64,000 nucleotides of DNA, taken from NCBI RefSeq assembly GCF_022869865.1, contig NZ_CP094984.1, forward strand, positions 124,001 through 188,000, given 5' to 3'. This document shows, one piece after another, positions 32,619-41,274 of this stretch (the first letter of the stretch is position 1; every line of letters starts with the position of its first letter). This DNA is from Arthrobacter zhangbolii. Its GTDB lineage: Bacteria > Actinomycetota > Actinomycetes > Actinomycetales > Micrococcaceae. Made by a program: the position numbers and the translations under genes. Under the pieces are notes generated by a model that saw only the letters and a program-made list of their open reading frames with translations, was not told the origin of the DNA and made no database searches.

Positions 32619-33548
32619 CTAGGCGTGCTGCTGCCCTTCGTGGACCGCGTGGCTGGCGGGCTCCAGTTGGAAGGTGCAGTGGTCGGTATCGAAATGGCTG
32701 CTGAGGCACCGGGTCAGCCCGTCCAGCACCCGGTCCATGCCTTCCGGGGTGAGGTGCTCCTCGTCCACCACCACATGCGCGGAGAACACCGGGACCCCTG
32801 AGGTAATGGTCCAAATGTGGATGTCATGTGCATCCGCTACGCCGTCGACCGAGACGATATGGTCCCGGATCAGCGCAATATCCACGCCGGCCGGGGTAGC
32901 CTCAAGCAGCACGTCGATGACTTCCTTCAGCAGCGACCATGCCCGGGGCAGGATCATCAGGGCAATCAGGATGGAGGCCCAGGTGTCCGCCTGCTGGTAG
33001 CCGGTGAGCATAATAACGACGGCGGAAACCACCACTGCCGCCGAGCCCAGCAGGTCCCCGAGCACTTCCAGATAGGCCCCGCGTACGTTCAGGGACTCCT
33101 TGCGGCCCGAATGCAGCACCAGCAGGGAGGCCAGGTTGGCCAGCCCGCCCACGATCGCCGCGATGAGCATCAGCCCGGTGTGGACCTCCGTCTGGGACCC
33201 CAGCCGGCGCAGGGCCTCGATGAAGATGACCGACGCGATGACGATGAGCAGCACCGCATTGGCCAGCGCTGCCAGGACCTCGGCGCGCTGGTAGCCGTAC
33301 GTCCGCCGGGCTGTGGGCGGGCGCGCCGCAATCCACGCAGCCACCAGGGCAATGGAGACACCGGCAGCGTCCGAGAGCATGTGCCCGGCGTCGGCAAGCA
33401 GCGCCAGTGAACCGGACAGCAGCGCGCCGGCCACCTGGATCAGCACCACGGACATGGTGATGATGAAAACAATCAGCAGGCGGCGGCGGTGCTTCCCGGT
33501 GGCGGTGACGGGGCTGAGGCCGTGGCTGTGGCCGGAATGGTCACTCAT
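32619..33548 (-). CDS. cation diffusion facilitator metal exporter (CzcD/ZitB-like)
   Basis: The protein has 309 residues and six membrane helices. A His-containing N-terminus (SDHSGHSHGLSP) precedes the metal site LLADAGHMLSDAAGVSIAL. The second site reads VRGAYLEVLGDLLGSAAVV, where many zinc exporters have a histidine in place of this glutamate. The C-terminal cytoplasmic domain (ALIRDHIVSVDGVADAHDIHIWTI) is intact. It probably exports zinc or a similar divalent metal. TAGCCT ends six bases before the ATG, so it is likely leaderless. Confidence 0.92.
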   Translation of the reverse strand: MSDHSGHSHGLSPVTATGKHRRRLLIVFIITMSVVLIQVAGALLSGSLALLADAGHMLSDAAGVSIALVAAWIAARPPTARRTYGYQRAEVLAALANAVLLIVIASVIFIEALRRLGSQTEVHTGLMLIAAIVGGLANLASLLVLHSGRKESLNVRGAYLEVLGDLLGSAAVVVSAVVIMLTGYQQADTWASILIALMILPRAWSLLKEVIDVLLEATPAGVDIALIRDHIVSVDGVADAHDIHIWTITSGVPVFSAHVVVDEEHLTPEGMDRVLDGLTRCLSSHFDTDHCTFQLEPASHAVHEGQQHA

Positions 33549-33554
33549 GGTTTA

Positions 33555-33560
33555 AGGCTA
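33555..33560 (-). promoter_or_regulatory. -10 box TAGCCT of a probable leaderless promoter
   Basis: Read on the minus strand, TAGCCT is followed by TAAACC and then the ATG at 33548. The six-base gap leaves no room for a ribosome-binding site. Confidence 0.6.
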
Positions 33561-33917
33561 GCCCCAACCGAGTTCGTGCAGCCGCTCGTCATCGATGCCG
33601 AAGTGATGGGCCACCTCATGGATGACGGTGATGCGGACTTCATCCACTACTTCTTCCCGGCTTTCGCACATGCGCAGCAGGGGTCCGCGGAACACCACGA
33701 TGCGGTCCGGCAGCGAGCCGGCATCCCACCAGGAGTCCCGTTCGGTCAGAGGTGTGCCTTCGTACACGCCCAGCAGCTCGGTGTCCGGATCCTCGTGCGG
33801 GCCCGGTACGTACTCATCCTCAATGAAGATGGCCACGTTGTTCATGGCGCGGGAGAGATCTGCGGGAATGGTGTCGATGGCGGCTTCCACGCAGGCCTCG
33901 AACTCGTCGGCACTCAT
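33558..33917 (-). CDS. zincin-like metallopeptidase family protein (PF06262 type)
   Basis: The protein has 119 residues, typical for this small family. It shows the HExxH zinc motif in TVIHEVAHHFGIDDERLHELGW, and PDRIVVFRGPLLRM ahead of it. Members are small predicted metalloproteases of unknown substrate, common in actinobacteria. The ATG at 33917 is chosen; an in-frame GTG at 33929 sits too close to the GGAGG sequence to use it. It lies just upstream of the CDF gene on the same strand. Confidence 0.88.
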   Translation of the reverse strand: MSADEFEACVEAAIDTIPADLSRAMNNVAIFIEDEYVPGPHEDPDTELLGVYEGTPLTERDSWWDAGSLPDRIVVFRGPLLRMCESREEVVDEVRITVIHEVAHHFGIDDERLHELGWG

Positions 33918-33967
33918 CTGAATTGGCACCCCTCCACTGTAGTGGCGTGTGCCTCACCGGAGGCGTT

Positions 33968-33996
33968 TTGTTTATTCCGGAAATAGGCCCTATAGT
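33968..33996 (+). promoter_or_regulatory. promoter of the tRNA cluster
   Basis: TTGTTT (33968-33973) and TATAGT (33991-33996) are separated by 17 bases, a good sigma-70-type pair. Transcription would start at about 34003, some 60 bases ahead of tRNA-Glu. Confidence 0.75.
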
Positions 33997-34062
33997 TTTA
34001 GAGTCCACAACGGAGCGAAACGACTGGTTCACCGGCCGCTTCAATCCATGTGTGTTCTGTTG

Positions 34063-34135
34063 GCCCCCATCGTCTAGCGGCCTAGGACACCGCCCTTTCA
34101 CGGCGGCGGCACGGGTTCGAATCCCGTTGGGGGTA
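34063..34135 (+). tRNA. tRNA-Glu (anticodon TTC)
   Basis: The 73-nt gene folds into a cloverleaf. The acceptor GCCCCCA pairs with TGGGGGT, with a G-U first pair. The anticodon loop is CTTTCAC and the T-arm has GGTTCGAATCC. The 3-prime CCA is not encoded (discriminator A, then CTCA). Confidence 0.96.
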
Positions 34136-34194
34136 CTCAGGAGTGGTAATTCAACCGGATTTCATCTGGTAGAGTTGACACTCGTGAAATGCAA

Positions 34195-34268
34195 GGCCCT
34201 GTAGCGCAGTTGGTTAGCGCGCCGCCCTGTCACGGCGGAGGTCGCGGGTTCAAGTCCCGTCAGGGTCG
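34195..34268 (+). tRNA. tRNA-Asp (anticodon GTC)
   Basis: The 74-nt gene has acceptor GGCCCTG pairing with CAGGGTC and the discriminator base G usual for aspartate tRNA. The anticodon loop is CTGTCAC and the T-arm GGGTTCAAGTCCC. CCA is not encoded. Confidence 0.96.
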
Positions 34269-34324
34269 CTCGGATTTTCTGAAGCGATTTGGAAGATCTC
34301 GGTGATCATCGGTTGATGATGCCA

Positions 34325-34400
34325 GGCTCTGTAGCTCAGTTGGTAGAGCGTTCGACTGAAAATCGAAAGGTCACCGGATCGACGCCGGTCGGAGCCACCA
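34325..34400 (+). tRNA. tRNA-Phe (anticodon GAA)
   Basis: The 76-nt gene includes an encoded CCA, unlike the two tRNA genes before it. The acceptor GGCTCTG pairs with CGGAGCC, with one G-C, U-G type mismatch tolerated. The anticodon loop is CTGAAAA. Confidence 0.96.
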
Positions 34401-34403
34401 GCT

Positions 34404-34444
34404 AAAACCCCGTAGCTGTCTCGGAAGAGGCAGGACGGGGTTTT
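34404..34444 (+). terminator. intrinsic terminator of the tRNA cluster
   Basis: AAAACCCCGT (34404-34413) pairs with ACGGGGTTTT (34435-34444), with further pairing inside (CTGTCT with AGGCAG). The run TTTTTCTTTG follows. Confidence 0.9.
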
Positions 34445-34536
34445 TCTTTGTGTCCGGGCAGATGGCAGGCCCACCCGCCGCCCTGGGTCAGCGCAGCCGC
34501 CCACCCGCCGCCCTGCACAACCCGGGGCCGCCGGGA

Positions 34537-34542
34537 TACGCT
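34537..34542 (+). promoter_or_regulatory. -10 box TACGCT of a probable leaderless promoter
   Basis: TACGCT ends six bases before the ATG at 34549. This would drive the Asp23/AmaP operon. Confidence 0.6.
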
Positions 34543-34548
34543 GAACCC

Positions 34549-35061
34549 ATGGATGAGCTCCGGAACACACCAGCGCCCGTTGCCCCCGCGCACGCCGCCC
34601 CCGTCACCACACCCGCCTCCGCGGCTGCCGTGCCGCCGTCGGACACAGCCGGCCTCCCGGACGCCACCGGAATCGGCGGCCGTACGGCGATCAGTGAACA
34701 GGCCGTGGCCAAGGTCGCTGCGATAGCCGCCCGCTCCGTTTCCGGCGTGTATGCCCTCGGCAATACCACCGGACGCGCGCTGGGAGCCGTGCGGGACGCC
34801 GTCGGCGGCTCCAGTGCCACCCAGGGCGTGCATGTGGAGGTGGGTGAACGTGAAGTTGCCGTGGATATCAGCCTGGTGGCGGTCTATGGCACCGCCCTCA
34901 CCACGGTGGCCAACAACGTCCGCGCTGCGGTCTACGGAGCGGTGGAGCAGCTGGTGGGCCTGCGCGTGGTGGAAGTGAATGTGGAAATCAATGACGTCCA
35001 CCTGCCTGCCGAATCTGCTGACCCCGGCACCAAGCCTGTGACGGGCGCCAAAGCGGTATAG
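34549..35061 (+). CDS. Asp23/Gls24 family envelope stress response protein
   Basis: The protein has 170 residues. After a Pro/Ala-rich lead, the Asp23 domain runs GRTAISEQAVAKVAAIAARSVSGVYALG, then VHVEVGEREVAVDISLVAVYGTALTTVANNVRAAVYGAVEQLVGLRVVEVNVEINDV. In Staphylococcus, Asp23 is held at the membrane by AmaP and its loss triggers a cell-wall stress response. Here an AmaP-like protein ends the same operon. The ATG at 34549 is preferred over a longer frame because of the TACGCT box and the family start. Confidence 0.92.
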   Translation: MDELRNTPAPVAPAHAAPVTTPASAAAVPPSDTAGLPDATGIGGRTAISEQAVAKVAAIAARSVSGVYALGNTTGRALGAVRDAVGGSSATQGVHVEVGEREVAVDISLVAVYGTALTTVANNVRAAVYGAVEQLVGLRVVEVNVEINDVHLPAESADPGTKPVTGAKAV

Positions 35062-35121
35062 GGTCGAAAGCAGGTTCCTCGCAGGAGGCGCGGGTCGCGA
35101 GCGGATTATGAGGCAGGGGAA

Positions 35122-35313
35122 ATGAAACCAACAGTGGTGGGAATGGCAACCGGGGCCGTACTGGCCTTCGCCGCGCTGATCTTCGATTTCTGGGGCTTTA
35201 TGCTGACTGCCCTGTTCATAGCGGTGGGTGCGCTGCTGGGACGTGCAGCGGAAGGCAAAATCGACTTCCGCAGCGTCACTGATGCGCTCACGGGCCGCCG
35301 CTCCTCTTCGTGA
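35122..35313 (+). CDS. DUF2273-type small membrane protein
   Basis: The protein has 63 residues with two hydrophobic segments (VGMATGAVLAFAALIFDFWGF and LTALFIAVGALLGRAAEGK). DUF2273 proteins are regularly found between Asp23-like and AmaP-like genes, as here. GGCAGGGGAA precedes the ATG. The stop overlaps the next GTG start (GTGA). Confidence 0.88.
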   Translation: MKPTVVGMATGAVLAFAALIFDFWGFMLTALFIAVGALLGRAAEGKIDFRSVTDALTGRRSSS

Positions 35314-35696
35314 GCACCGCCGTGATGACCGCAGCCGAGACCGGCGCGGTGCTATCCGGGCATAACCGGATCAGCACCCAGGCGCTGACCAGCACCGCCC
35401 AGGCAGCCGCCTCCGAATATTTCGGCGTCCCCGCGCAGCAGGTCCGCGTGCGCTGGGCTGATGACCGGGGGCTGCTGGCCCTGGCCGTGTCCCTGCCCAT
35501 TGCCCTGCCCCCGCTCCAGGTCCTGCAACAGCACCCCGGCATGCTGCACCGTGCCGGAGGCACCGTGTGGGAACGGGCACATGCGGCCAAGCCCGTGTTG
35601 CTGCAGCGGATCTCCGAGCTCACCGGGTCCATGCTGTCCCGGGTTGATGTGCGCATCACCGGTGCGCTCCTGTCCGAAGGGCGGCGGGTGCAGTGA
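35310..35696 (+). CDS. Asp23/Gls24-related protein, divergent second copy
   Basis: The protein has 128 residues. It lacks the strong Asp23 core but keeps a similar order: an N-terminal helix-rich part (NRISTQALTSTAQAAASEYFGVPAQQVRVRW), then a strand (LLALAVSLPIAL) and a helix with VLLQRISELTGSMLSRVDVRITGAL. The position in the operon supports the relation. It starts with GTG overlapping the previous stop and its own stop overlaps the next GTG. Its precise role is unknown. Confidence 0.75.
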   Translation: MSTAVMTAAETGAVLSGHNRISTQALTSTAQAAASEYFGVPAQQVRVRWADDRGLLALAVSLPIALPPLQVLQQHPGMLHRAGGTVWERAHAAKPVLLQRISELTGSMLSRVDVRITGALLSEGRRVQ

Positions 35697-36280
35697 AGCG
35701 GGCGGACAGGGAACTGACCGGCAGGATCCTGCGGCGCGAAACCCATTCGGCGCGGACACCCGCGGCCGTGGCTGCCGCCGTCCTCGGCATCCTCTTTTGT
35801 GGCTACGTGCTGCTTGAATCCGTGCTCCAGGCACTCGGCCAGCCGGCCTGGCTGATTGATCCGCCCACCTTCGGGCACTGGCTGGCGGGTCTGCCCGCCG
35901 GCACCGATCCGCTCATTCTGGGACTCTCCGGAGCACTTATCCTCTTCGCCGGCCTCCTGTTCTTCCTGCAGGCGGTGCTGCCCGGCCGCCGCGCCCGCTA
36001 TGCCCTGCCGAACCCGCGCGCCGCCGTCGTAGTGGACGCCGAGGTGCTGGCCGCATCGCTGGCCCGGTGCGCGCGGCTGCAGGCGGGTGTGACCCCCCAG
36101 CAGGTGCTGGTGACCGTGGGACGGACAGCCGTTGATGTCCAGATCCGGCCAACCTCCGGCATCCCGGTGGATGATGAAGCCATCCGCGCGGCGGTGGAGG
36201 ATGAATTGCTGCTCACCAAACTCGATCCGCAGCCGGCCGTCCGGGTACGCATTGCCCCGGTGGGGGTGATCGGCCAGTGA
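35693..36280 (+). CDS. DUF6286-like membrane protein of the Asp23 operon
   Basis: The protein has 195 residues. Two membrane helices (PAAVAAAVLGILFCGYVLLESVL and LILGLSGALILFAGLLFFLQAVLPG) are followed by a C-terminal cytoplasmic domain of alternating strands and helices (AAVVVDAEVLAASLARCARLQAGVTPQQVLVTVGRTAVDVQI). This resembles the membrane-tethered domain of AmaP-type proteins. It starts with a GTG overlapping the previous stop. The family name is given from memory and is less certain than the topology. Confidence 0.75.
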   Translation: MKRADRELTGRILRRETHSARTPAAVAAAVLGILFCGYVLLESVLQALGQPAWLIDPPTFGHWLAGLPAGTDPLILGLSGALILFAGLLFFLQAVLPGRRARYALPNPRAAVVVDAEVLAASLARCARLQAGVTPQQVLVTVGRTAVDVQIRPTSGIPVDDEAIRAAVEDELLLTKLDPQPAVRVRIAPVGVIGQ

Positions 36281-36888
36281 ATGCGACACCGCGTGCCCTG
36301 AACCGGCTCCTGCTGGGACTGCTCGGGCTGATCATGCTCGGGGTTGGAGCCGGCCTGCTGCTGATTTCCGCCTGGCCGGCTGCGGCGCGGGCCTGGCAGG
36401 CCTATGCTCCGGATGCCATGGCATCCATTGGCTCCGTGCTGGGCAGGACCGCCATTCCGGGGCTCGGCGGCAGCTGGGTGTGGGTGGGGCTGGCGCTGCT
36501 CAGTTTCGTCGGGATTGTGCTGATGATCCTGTGGATTGCGGCCCAGGGCGGCGGGCGCACGTCAACACTGATTTCGGAGTACAACGACGACGGCGCTCCC
36601 GGCACCGTGGCCCTCAGCGGCAACGTGGCGGAACAGGCGCTGCGCAGTGCACTGCAGGAGGACCCGGATGTGGCCGGTGCAGCAGTCAGTACCTATTCCA
36701 TGAAGGGCCGCACCGCCCTGCGCGTCCGGATCACTCCGCGGCAGGGCGCAGCTCCGCATCTTATTGCCGCCGATGCCACTGCCCTGGTGGAAACACTGGA
36801 CACTGCCCTGGGCTGCCAGACCCCGGTCCTGCTGAGCCTGGAGTCCGGCCGCCGGCTGCGGTTCAGCCGCGAGGACCGGGTCCGCTAA
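36277..36888 (+). CDS. amaP: AmaP-like alkaline shock response membrane anchor protein
   Basis: The protein has 203 residues and two membrane helices (LLLGLLGLIMLGVGAGLLLISAW and WVWVGLALLSFVGIVLMILWIAAQ). A cytoplasmic C-terminal domain follows (VALSGNVAEQALRSALQEDPDVAGAAVSTYSMKGRTALRVRITP) that in the family binds Asp23. It is last in a five-gene set in which the last four genes overlap by GTGA. The gene symbol is by analogy with Staphylococcus; similarity is mostly in layout. Confidence 0.78.
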   Translation: MNATPRALNRLLLGLLGLIMLGVGAGLLLISAWPAAARAWQAYAPDAMASIGSVLGRTAIPGLGGSWVWVGLALLSFVGIVLMILWIAAQGGGRTSTLISEYNDDGAPGTVALSGNVAEQALRSALQEDPDVAGAAVSTYSMKGRTALRVRITPRQGAAPHLIAADATALVETLDTALGCQTPVLLSLESGRRLRFSREDRVR

Positions 36889-36901
36889 ACGCGGTGCCCG
36901 C

Positions 36902-37756
36902 CTAGGATGCCCGGGCGAGCTGGCGGATGGGGATCCACCGGGACGCCAGCCGGCGGTAGGCGGCAGCTGCCCCGCCCATGTCCCCTTCGGCCAGGGATTC
37001 AATGCCCAGCCGCACGTCGGACGGGGAATCGTCGGGGAAGACCAGGTCCGCCACCGGGCCGTAGTCCAGTTCCACGACCGCCTCCGGATCGAAGACCTCC
37101 AGCCACTCGGTCAGTGCTGCCAGTTCATCCAGCAGGTCCAGCTCCGGGGCGGCCAGGGCCAGGGCAGCAGAGGCAGCTCGTGCCCGTTCGATGGCCTGCG
37201 GCACGGGGGCGGACAGCCTGACCGTCTGGACCCGCCCGTCATCCTCTACCACTTCGGTGTGATCATCCTCGTGCAGCAGGACAAACCAGCCGAAGGGAAC
37301 ACCCCAAGTGGCGGAGCGGGTGTGCAGCTTCGCCAGCGAGTCTGCGAAGGAATCCGGGTCCAGCCGTGCTGCGTGGGCCTCGCGGGCGACCTCGGGAACC
37401 AAGACGTCCACCAGCGGGCCGCGGATGGATTCGCCCAGGGATTCGGCGGCCAGGGAGGCGCGGACCGCGAGCTGGTTGGGGCAGTACAGCCGGTTGGTGA
37501 TGCCTTCCTCGGCCGGGAAGTGCAGCACCCGGACCAGATCGGTGGCATTGTGCGGGAACGGGTCCGAGACCACCCGCACCAGCCGCCGGACAGCGTCGGT
37601 GCGCTCCAGGATCTCGGTTTCGTGCCGGCCCCGGGCGCGCTGTTCCATGATGGCCAGCTGCGCGGCGTCGTCGAACGCATCCAGCGGCTCGTAGACCCGC
37701 AGGTAGGAGACGAACGGGAACGTCCGGTACAGGGAGTGCTGCGGCGGCCGCGCCAC
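36902..37756 (-). CDS. conserved actinobacterial protein of unknown function
   Basis: The protein has 284 residues, soluble and acidic. It begins LYRTFPFVSYLRVYEPLDAFDDAAQLAI and has a middle part WGVPFGWFVLLHEDDHTEVVEDDGRVQTVRLSAPVPQAIERAR. The C-terminal helix pair (GDMGGAAAAYRRLASRWIPIRQLA) resembles a TPR-like hairpin. No active-site motif is visible. The GTG at 37756 lies right after the exonuclease gene's stop, so both share a transcript. I cannot name a family with confidence. Confidence 0.75.
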   Translation of the reverse strand: MARPPQHSLYRTFPFVSYLRVYEPLDAFDDAAQLAIMEQRARGRHETEILERTDAVRRLVRVVSDPFPHNATDLVRVLHFPAEEGITNRLYCPNQLAVRASLAAESLGESIRGPLVDVLVPEVAREAHAARLDPDSFADSLAKLHTRSATWGVPFGWFVLLHEDDHTEVVEDDGRVQTVRLSAPVPQAIERARAASAALALAAPELDLLDELAALTEWLEVFDPEAVVELDYGPVADLVFPDDSPSDVRLGIESLAEGDMGGAAAAYRRLASRWIPIRQLARAS

Positions 37757-37758
37757 GG

Positions 37759-38562
37759 CTAGTCCAGTTCCACAATCACGGGAGCGTGGTCCGAGGCGCC
37801 CTTGCCCTTGCGTTCTTCCCGGTCAATCACGGCGCCGGTGACGCGCTTGGCCAGGGCGGGGGAGCCCAGGACAAAGTCGATGCGCATGCCCTGGCGCTTC
37901 GGGAAGCGCAGCTGGGTGTAATCCCAGTATGTGTATACGCCGGGCCCCGGGTTGAAGGGGCGGACGACGTCGGTGAAGCCGGCGTCCAGGAACTCGTTGA
38001 AGGCCTGCCGCTCGGGTTCGGTGATGTGCGTGGCGTTCTGGGCGCGGAACCAGTCGATGTCCCACACGTCGTCATCCTGCGGGGCAATGTTCCAGTCACC
38101 CATAAGCGCCAGGTTCAGGGAAGGATCCGCAGTGATCCATTCGGCTGCATGGTTTTTGAGGGTTTTCAGCCACTGCAGCTTGTAGGGCATGTGGGGATCA
38201 TCCACGGCACGGCCGTTGGGAACGTACAGGCTCCACACCCGTACCCCGCCGCAGGTGGCGCCGATGGCACGCGCCTCGGCCACCGTGGTTTCCTCGGTCT
38301 TGCCGAAGTGCGGCTGGTCCGGGAAGGTGCGTTCGACGTCGTCGAGCCCCACCCGGGACGCGATCGCCACACCGTTCCACTGGCTCAGCCCGAAGTGGGC
38401 CACCTCGTAGCCGTTCTTCTCGAACAGTTCCCAGGGGAAGTTCTCGTCCTTGGCCTTGGTTTCCTGGATGGCCAGGACATCGACGTCGGAGCGCTGCAGC
38501 CACGCCTCGATGCGGTCGGCACGGGCGCGGATGGAGTTCACATTCCAAGTAGCTATCTTCAC
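37759..38562 (-). CDS. xth: exodeoxyribonuclease III
   Basis: The enzyme acts at abasic sites and as a 3-prime exonuclease in base excision repair. The protein has 267 residues. The start VKIATWNVNSIRARADRIEAWL, the metal-binding IQETKAKDENFP, the MGDWNIAPQDDD segment and the closing GASDHAPVIVELD are all present. The GTG at 38562 is chosen because homology starts there. A TAACGT box ends seven bases before it, so the message may be leaderless. Confidence 0.95.
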   Translation of the reverse strand: MKIATWNVNSIRARADRIEAWLQRSDVDVLAIQETKAKDENFPWELFEKNGYEVAHFGLSQWNGVAIASRVGLDDVERTFPDQPHFGKTEETTVAEARAIGATCGGVRVWSLYVPNGRAVDDPHMPYKLQWLKTLKNHAAEWITADPSLNLALMGDWNIAPQDDDVWDIDWFRAQNATHITEPERQAFNEFLDAGFTDVVRPFNPGPGVYTYWDYTQLRFPKRQGMRIDFVLGSPALAKRVTGAVIDREERKGKGASDHAPVIVELD

Positions 38563-38679
38563 AACTGCTACGTTACCGAATCCGGCCAGCTCCCACACTG
38601 TGGCCGTGGCCGGCCGGGCCGTTCCGCCTGCCGCCCCGCCGCCGGGCAGCGGAGAGCTGCCCGGCCGGGTGCAACGGTG

Positions 38680-39501
38680 CTATTTCCACCAGGTGTCGCT
38701 CAGCATTACCGGTACGGTGCGCTTGTGCCGGGTCATCAGGAACCGAGCTTCGATCTTCTCGGCGTCCTCAGCCGGAACATCTTCGCCTTCGAGGTAGCTG
38801 TCGATGGTGTCGTAGCTCAGGCCCAGCTCGGTCTCATCCGTCTGGCCGGGCTTACCGTCCAGCAGGTCAGCGGTGGGTGCCTTCTTCACCAGCCGTTCCG
38901 GTGCGCCCAGCTCGGTGAGCAGGGCCCGGTTCTGCCGTTTGTTCAGGCCGGAGAGGGGCAGGACGTCCGCGCCGCCGTCGCCGAACTTGGTGAAGAATCC
39001 GGTGACGGATTCCGCGCCGTGATCGGTGCCGATAACGAGCAGGTTGTGCTGGCCCGCGACTGCATACTGGGCGGTCATGCGGACCCGGGCCTTGATGTTG
39101 CCCTTGTTGAAGTCGGTGATCTTCTCGCCGGTCATCTTCACGTATTCGTCTTCAAAGCCGTCCACGGCCGGACCCACGTTGTAGACCAGGGACTCGGACG
39201 GGTTGATGAACGCCAGGGCTGCCTGGGCGTCCTCTTCGTCATGCTGGACCTTGTAGGGAAGGCGCAGGGCTATGAACCTGGCCTCGGTGCCCTCGGCCGT
39301 CAGTTCGTCCACGGCCAGCTGGGCGAGCTTCCCGGCCAGGGTGGAATCCAGGCCTCCGCTGATGCCCAGGACATAGCCCTTGGTATGTGAGGCCCGCAGG
39401 TACTCCTTGAGGAAGTCCACCCGGCGCCGGATTTCCCCGGCGGCGTCAATGGAGGGCTGAACTCCCAATTCGGCAATGATTTCCTTTTGTAGTTCACGCA
39501 T
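38680..39501 (-). CDS. nadE: ammonia-dependent NAD+ synthetase
   Basis: The enzyme makes NAD+ from deamido-NAD+, ATP and ammonia. The protein has 273 residues, the short form without a glutaminase domain. The PP-loop [15 protein letters not shown] (serine-glycine-glycine at 48-50) and the motif [28 protein letters not shown] are intact. Start ATG 39501 fits family length; a longer frame upstream is a shadow. TAGGCT lies seven bases before the ATG, suggesting a leaderless transcript. Confidence 0.95.
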   Translation of the reverse strand: MRELQKEIIAELGVQPSIDAAGEIRRRVDFLKEYLRASHTKGYVLGISGGLDSTLAGKLAQLAVDELTAEGTEARFIALRLPYKVQHDEEDAQAALAFINPSESLVYNVGPAVDGFEDEYVKMTGEKITDFNKGNIKARVRMTAQYAVAGQHNLLVIGTDHGAESVTGFFTKFGDGGADVLPLSGLNKRQNRALLTELGAPERLVKKAPTADLLDGKPGQTDETELGLSYDTIDSYLEGEDVPAEDAEKIEARFLMTRHKRTVPVMLSDTWWK

Positions 39502-39624
39502 GGACCTCAGCCTATATGCCACTCTTCTCCGGCGCCCGGGAAAATGACGGGATTGAGGTGCGGCACCTGCCCGGCGGGCGGCGTCGCAAAGCGGCTTAAA
39601 TCGGGAGCCGCAGGGGCTGCCGGA

Positions 39625-39630
39625 TAGGAT
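39625..39630 (+). promoter_or_regulatory. -10 box TAGGAT of a probable leaderless promoter
   Basis: TAGGAT ends six bases before the pyrE ATG at 39637. It faces the nadE promoter on the other strand across about 120 bases. Confidence 0.6.
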
Positions 39631-39636
39631 TAAGGC

Positions 39637-40206
39637 ATGACTTCGCCCGCGATCGCCCCGGCCCGTACCCGCCTGCTCGACCTGATCATGGAACTGGCGG
39701 TGGTCCGTGGAAAAGTGGTGCTGTCCTCCGGTGCCGAAGCGGATTACTACATTGACCTGCGCCGCGTCACGCTGCAGCACGAGGCGTCCCCGCTGGTCGG
39801 CGACGTGATGCTGAACCTGCTCGATGAAGCGGGCATCGAGTTCACCAACGCCGGCGGCCTGACCATGGGGGCTGATCCCGTGGGCACGGCGGTCATGAAC
39901 GCTGCTGCGCGCGCCGGCCGCGCCGTGGACGCCTTCGTGGTGCGCAAGGCACAGAAGTCCTACGGCATGGGCCGGCAGGTGGAAGGCCCCGACGTCGCCG
40001 GACGCAACGTGGTGGTCCTGGAAGACACGTCCACCACCGGCGGGTCCGCACTGACCGCCGTTGAGGGCGTGCGCCGGGCCGGCGGCAATGTGGTGGCCGT
40101 GGCAGTGATCGTGGACCGGGACACCGGAGCCAAGGAACGCATCGAGGCTGAAGCCGGAGTGCCTTACCTGTTCGCGTTCGGCAAGGATGAACTCGGACTC
40201 GACTAG
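39637..40206 (+). CDS. pyrE: orotate phosphoribosyltransferase
   Basis: The enzyme joins orotate to PRPP in pyrimidine synthesis. The protein has 189 residues. The PRPP loop [27 protein letters not shown] and the lysine-rich loop [18 protein letters not shown] are typical. The C-terminus is [11 protein letters not shown]. The last 20 bases overlap the start of the next gene in another frame. No PyrR-type attenuator is seen, and other pyr genes are not in the window. Confidence 0.95.
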   Translation: MTSPAIAPARTRLLDLIMELAVVRGKVVLSSGAEADYYIDLRRVTLQHEASPLVGDVMLNLLDEAGIEFTNAGGLTMGADPVGTAVMNAAARAGRAVDAFVVRKAQKSYGMGRQVEGPDVAGRNVVVLEDTSTTGGSALTAVEGVRRAGGNVVAVAVIVDRDTGAKERIEAEAGVPYLFAFGKDELGLD

Positions 40207-41245
40207 CGCCGCACCGTTCGGCGCAGACCTTCCTGTTCCGGAACCCGCCCGGGAGGCAGCGGAAACCCTCCGCAAGGCTGCCGAGCTGCACCGGGTCTCG
40301 CGCCGCCGCTTTCTGGCCGGTTCCCTCGCCGGGCTTCTCCTCAGCGCCGATCTGGGCATCACGCACCGGATTCAGCGGTACCGCGAGGAACTGGAGATCC
40401 TCCGGGTCGCCGATGAAGACGCCGAGCGGAGCTTCCCGCGCGCCATGTGGTTCCTGTTCCCGGGATACAAAACCAGCTGGGAAGAAGCGCACTGGATCCT
40501 CGGATCGCTCCGCCCCGCCCTGACCACCCGCGGCCAGCTCGCGGGCATCGGCTACTCCAACCTCGGGCTGAAACCCGGAGACATCCTGGAGGCGGTCCAC
40601 GCCTACATCCGGAAACACCGGCTCGAACGCATCTACTTCTACGGGCACAGCTTCGGCGGCATGCTGGCCGTGCAGGTGGCTGCCGGGCTGCGGGAACGCG
40701 GGATCGCCGTCGAACTGATCATTCTGGATTCCAGCCCGGCCGGAAAGAACGATGTGCGGGACCGGGCAATGTTTGAGGGCACCGTATTCCTGTACGACGC
40801 CGGCTACCGGATTCCCATGGGCATGCGCGGCGGATACGAGCTGGGGGAGCGGGTGATGCACAAGAACGAACGCTCCTGGCGCACCATCGGGGAACAGACG
40901 CTGGCTCAGCTTTCCCCGCTGGCGCCCTCCACCACGCTCATCCAGTCCCAGGCGTCCTATATTTACCACTTCACCGCTCCGCGGTTCGGCGGATCCCTCG
41001 GGGACACCAAGGTGGCGTTCATTGGCAACCCCGAAGACAAAACAGTGAACTACTACTCCACCAGATCCGCGTGGAAGGCAGCCCTGGGCGCGAACCTGGT
41101 ATCCGACTCCACGGTCACGGAGGGGGCCAGCCCCGCCCACGCCAGCCCGCAGTGGAGTCCGGGGGTGTATCAGGATGCGCTGGCGGAAGTGTTCCGCATC
41201 GTTGACCCGCCCGAGCCGACGGATGGCCCGGAGCCGCTGGAATAG
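40187..41245 (+). CDS. alpha/beta hydrolase-fold protein with a twin-arginine-type signal
   Basis: The protein has 352 residues. Residues 38-53 ([16 protein letters not shown]) fit a twin-arginine signal or anchor, preceded by a 37-residue charged lead. The hydrolase core has [15 protein letters not shown] and the elbow [11 protein letters not shown] with serine 155. The ATG lies inside pyrE, giving a 20-base overlap. This suggests translational coupling, although a start further downstream cannot be excluded. The substrate is unknown, and the link to pyrimidine synthesis may be only positional. Confidence 0.75.
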   Translation: MNSDSTSAAPFGADLPVPEPAREAAETLRKAAELHRVSRRRFLAGSLAGLLLSADLGITHRIQRYREELEILRVADEDAERSFPRAMWFLFPGYKTSWEEAHWILGSLRPALTTRGQLAGIGYSNLGLKPGDILEAVHAYIRKHRLERIYFYGHSFGGMLAVQVAAGLRERGIAVELIILDSSPAGKNDVRDRAMFEGTVFLYDAGYRIPMGMRGGYELGERVMHKNERSWRTIGEQTLAQLSPLAPSTTLIQSQASYIYHFTAPRFGGSLGDTKVAFIGNPEDKTVNYYSTRSAWKAALGANLVSDSTVTEGASPAHASPQWSPGVYQDALAEVFRIVDPPEPTDGPEPLE

Positions 41246-41274
41246 CCGGCCCCGGGTGCTCCCGGATGTCCGGC

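Noticed and set aside
34175-34180. TTGACA as the -35 box of a separate tRNA-Asp promoter
   Set aside because: A -10 box 17 bases later would fall inside the tRNA gene. The cluster is more simply transcribed from the promoter at 33968-33996.
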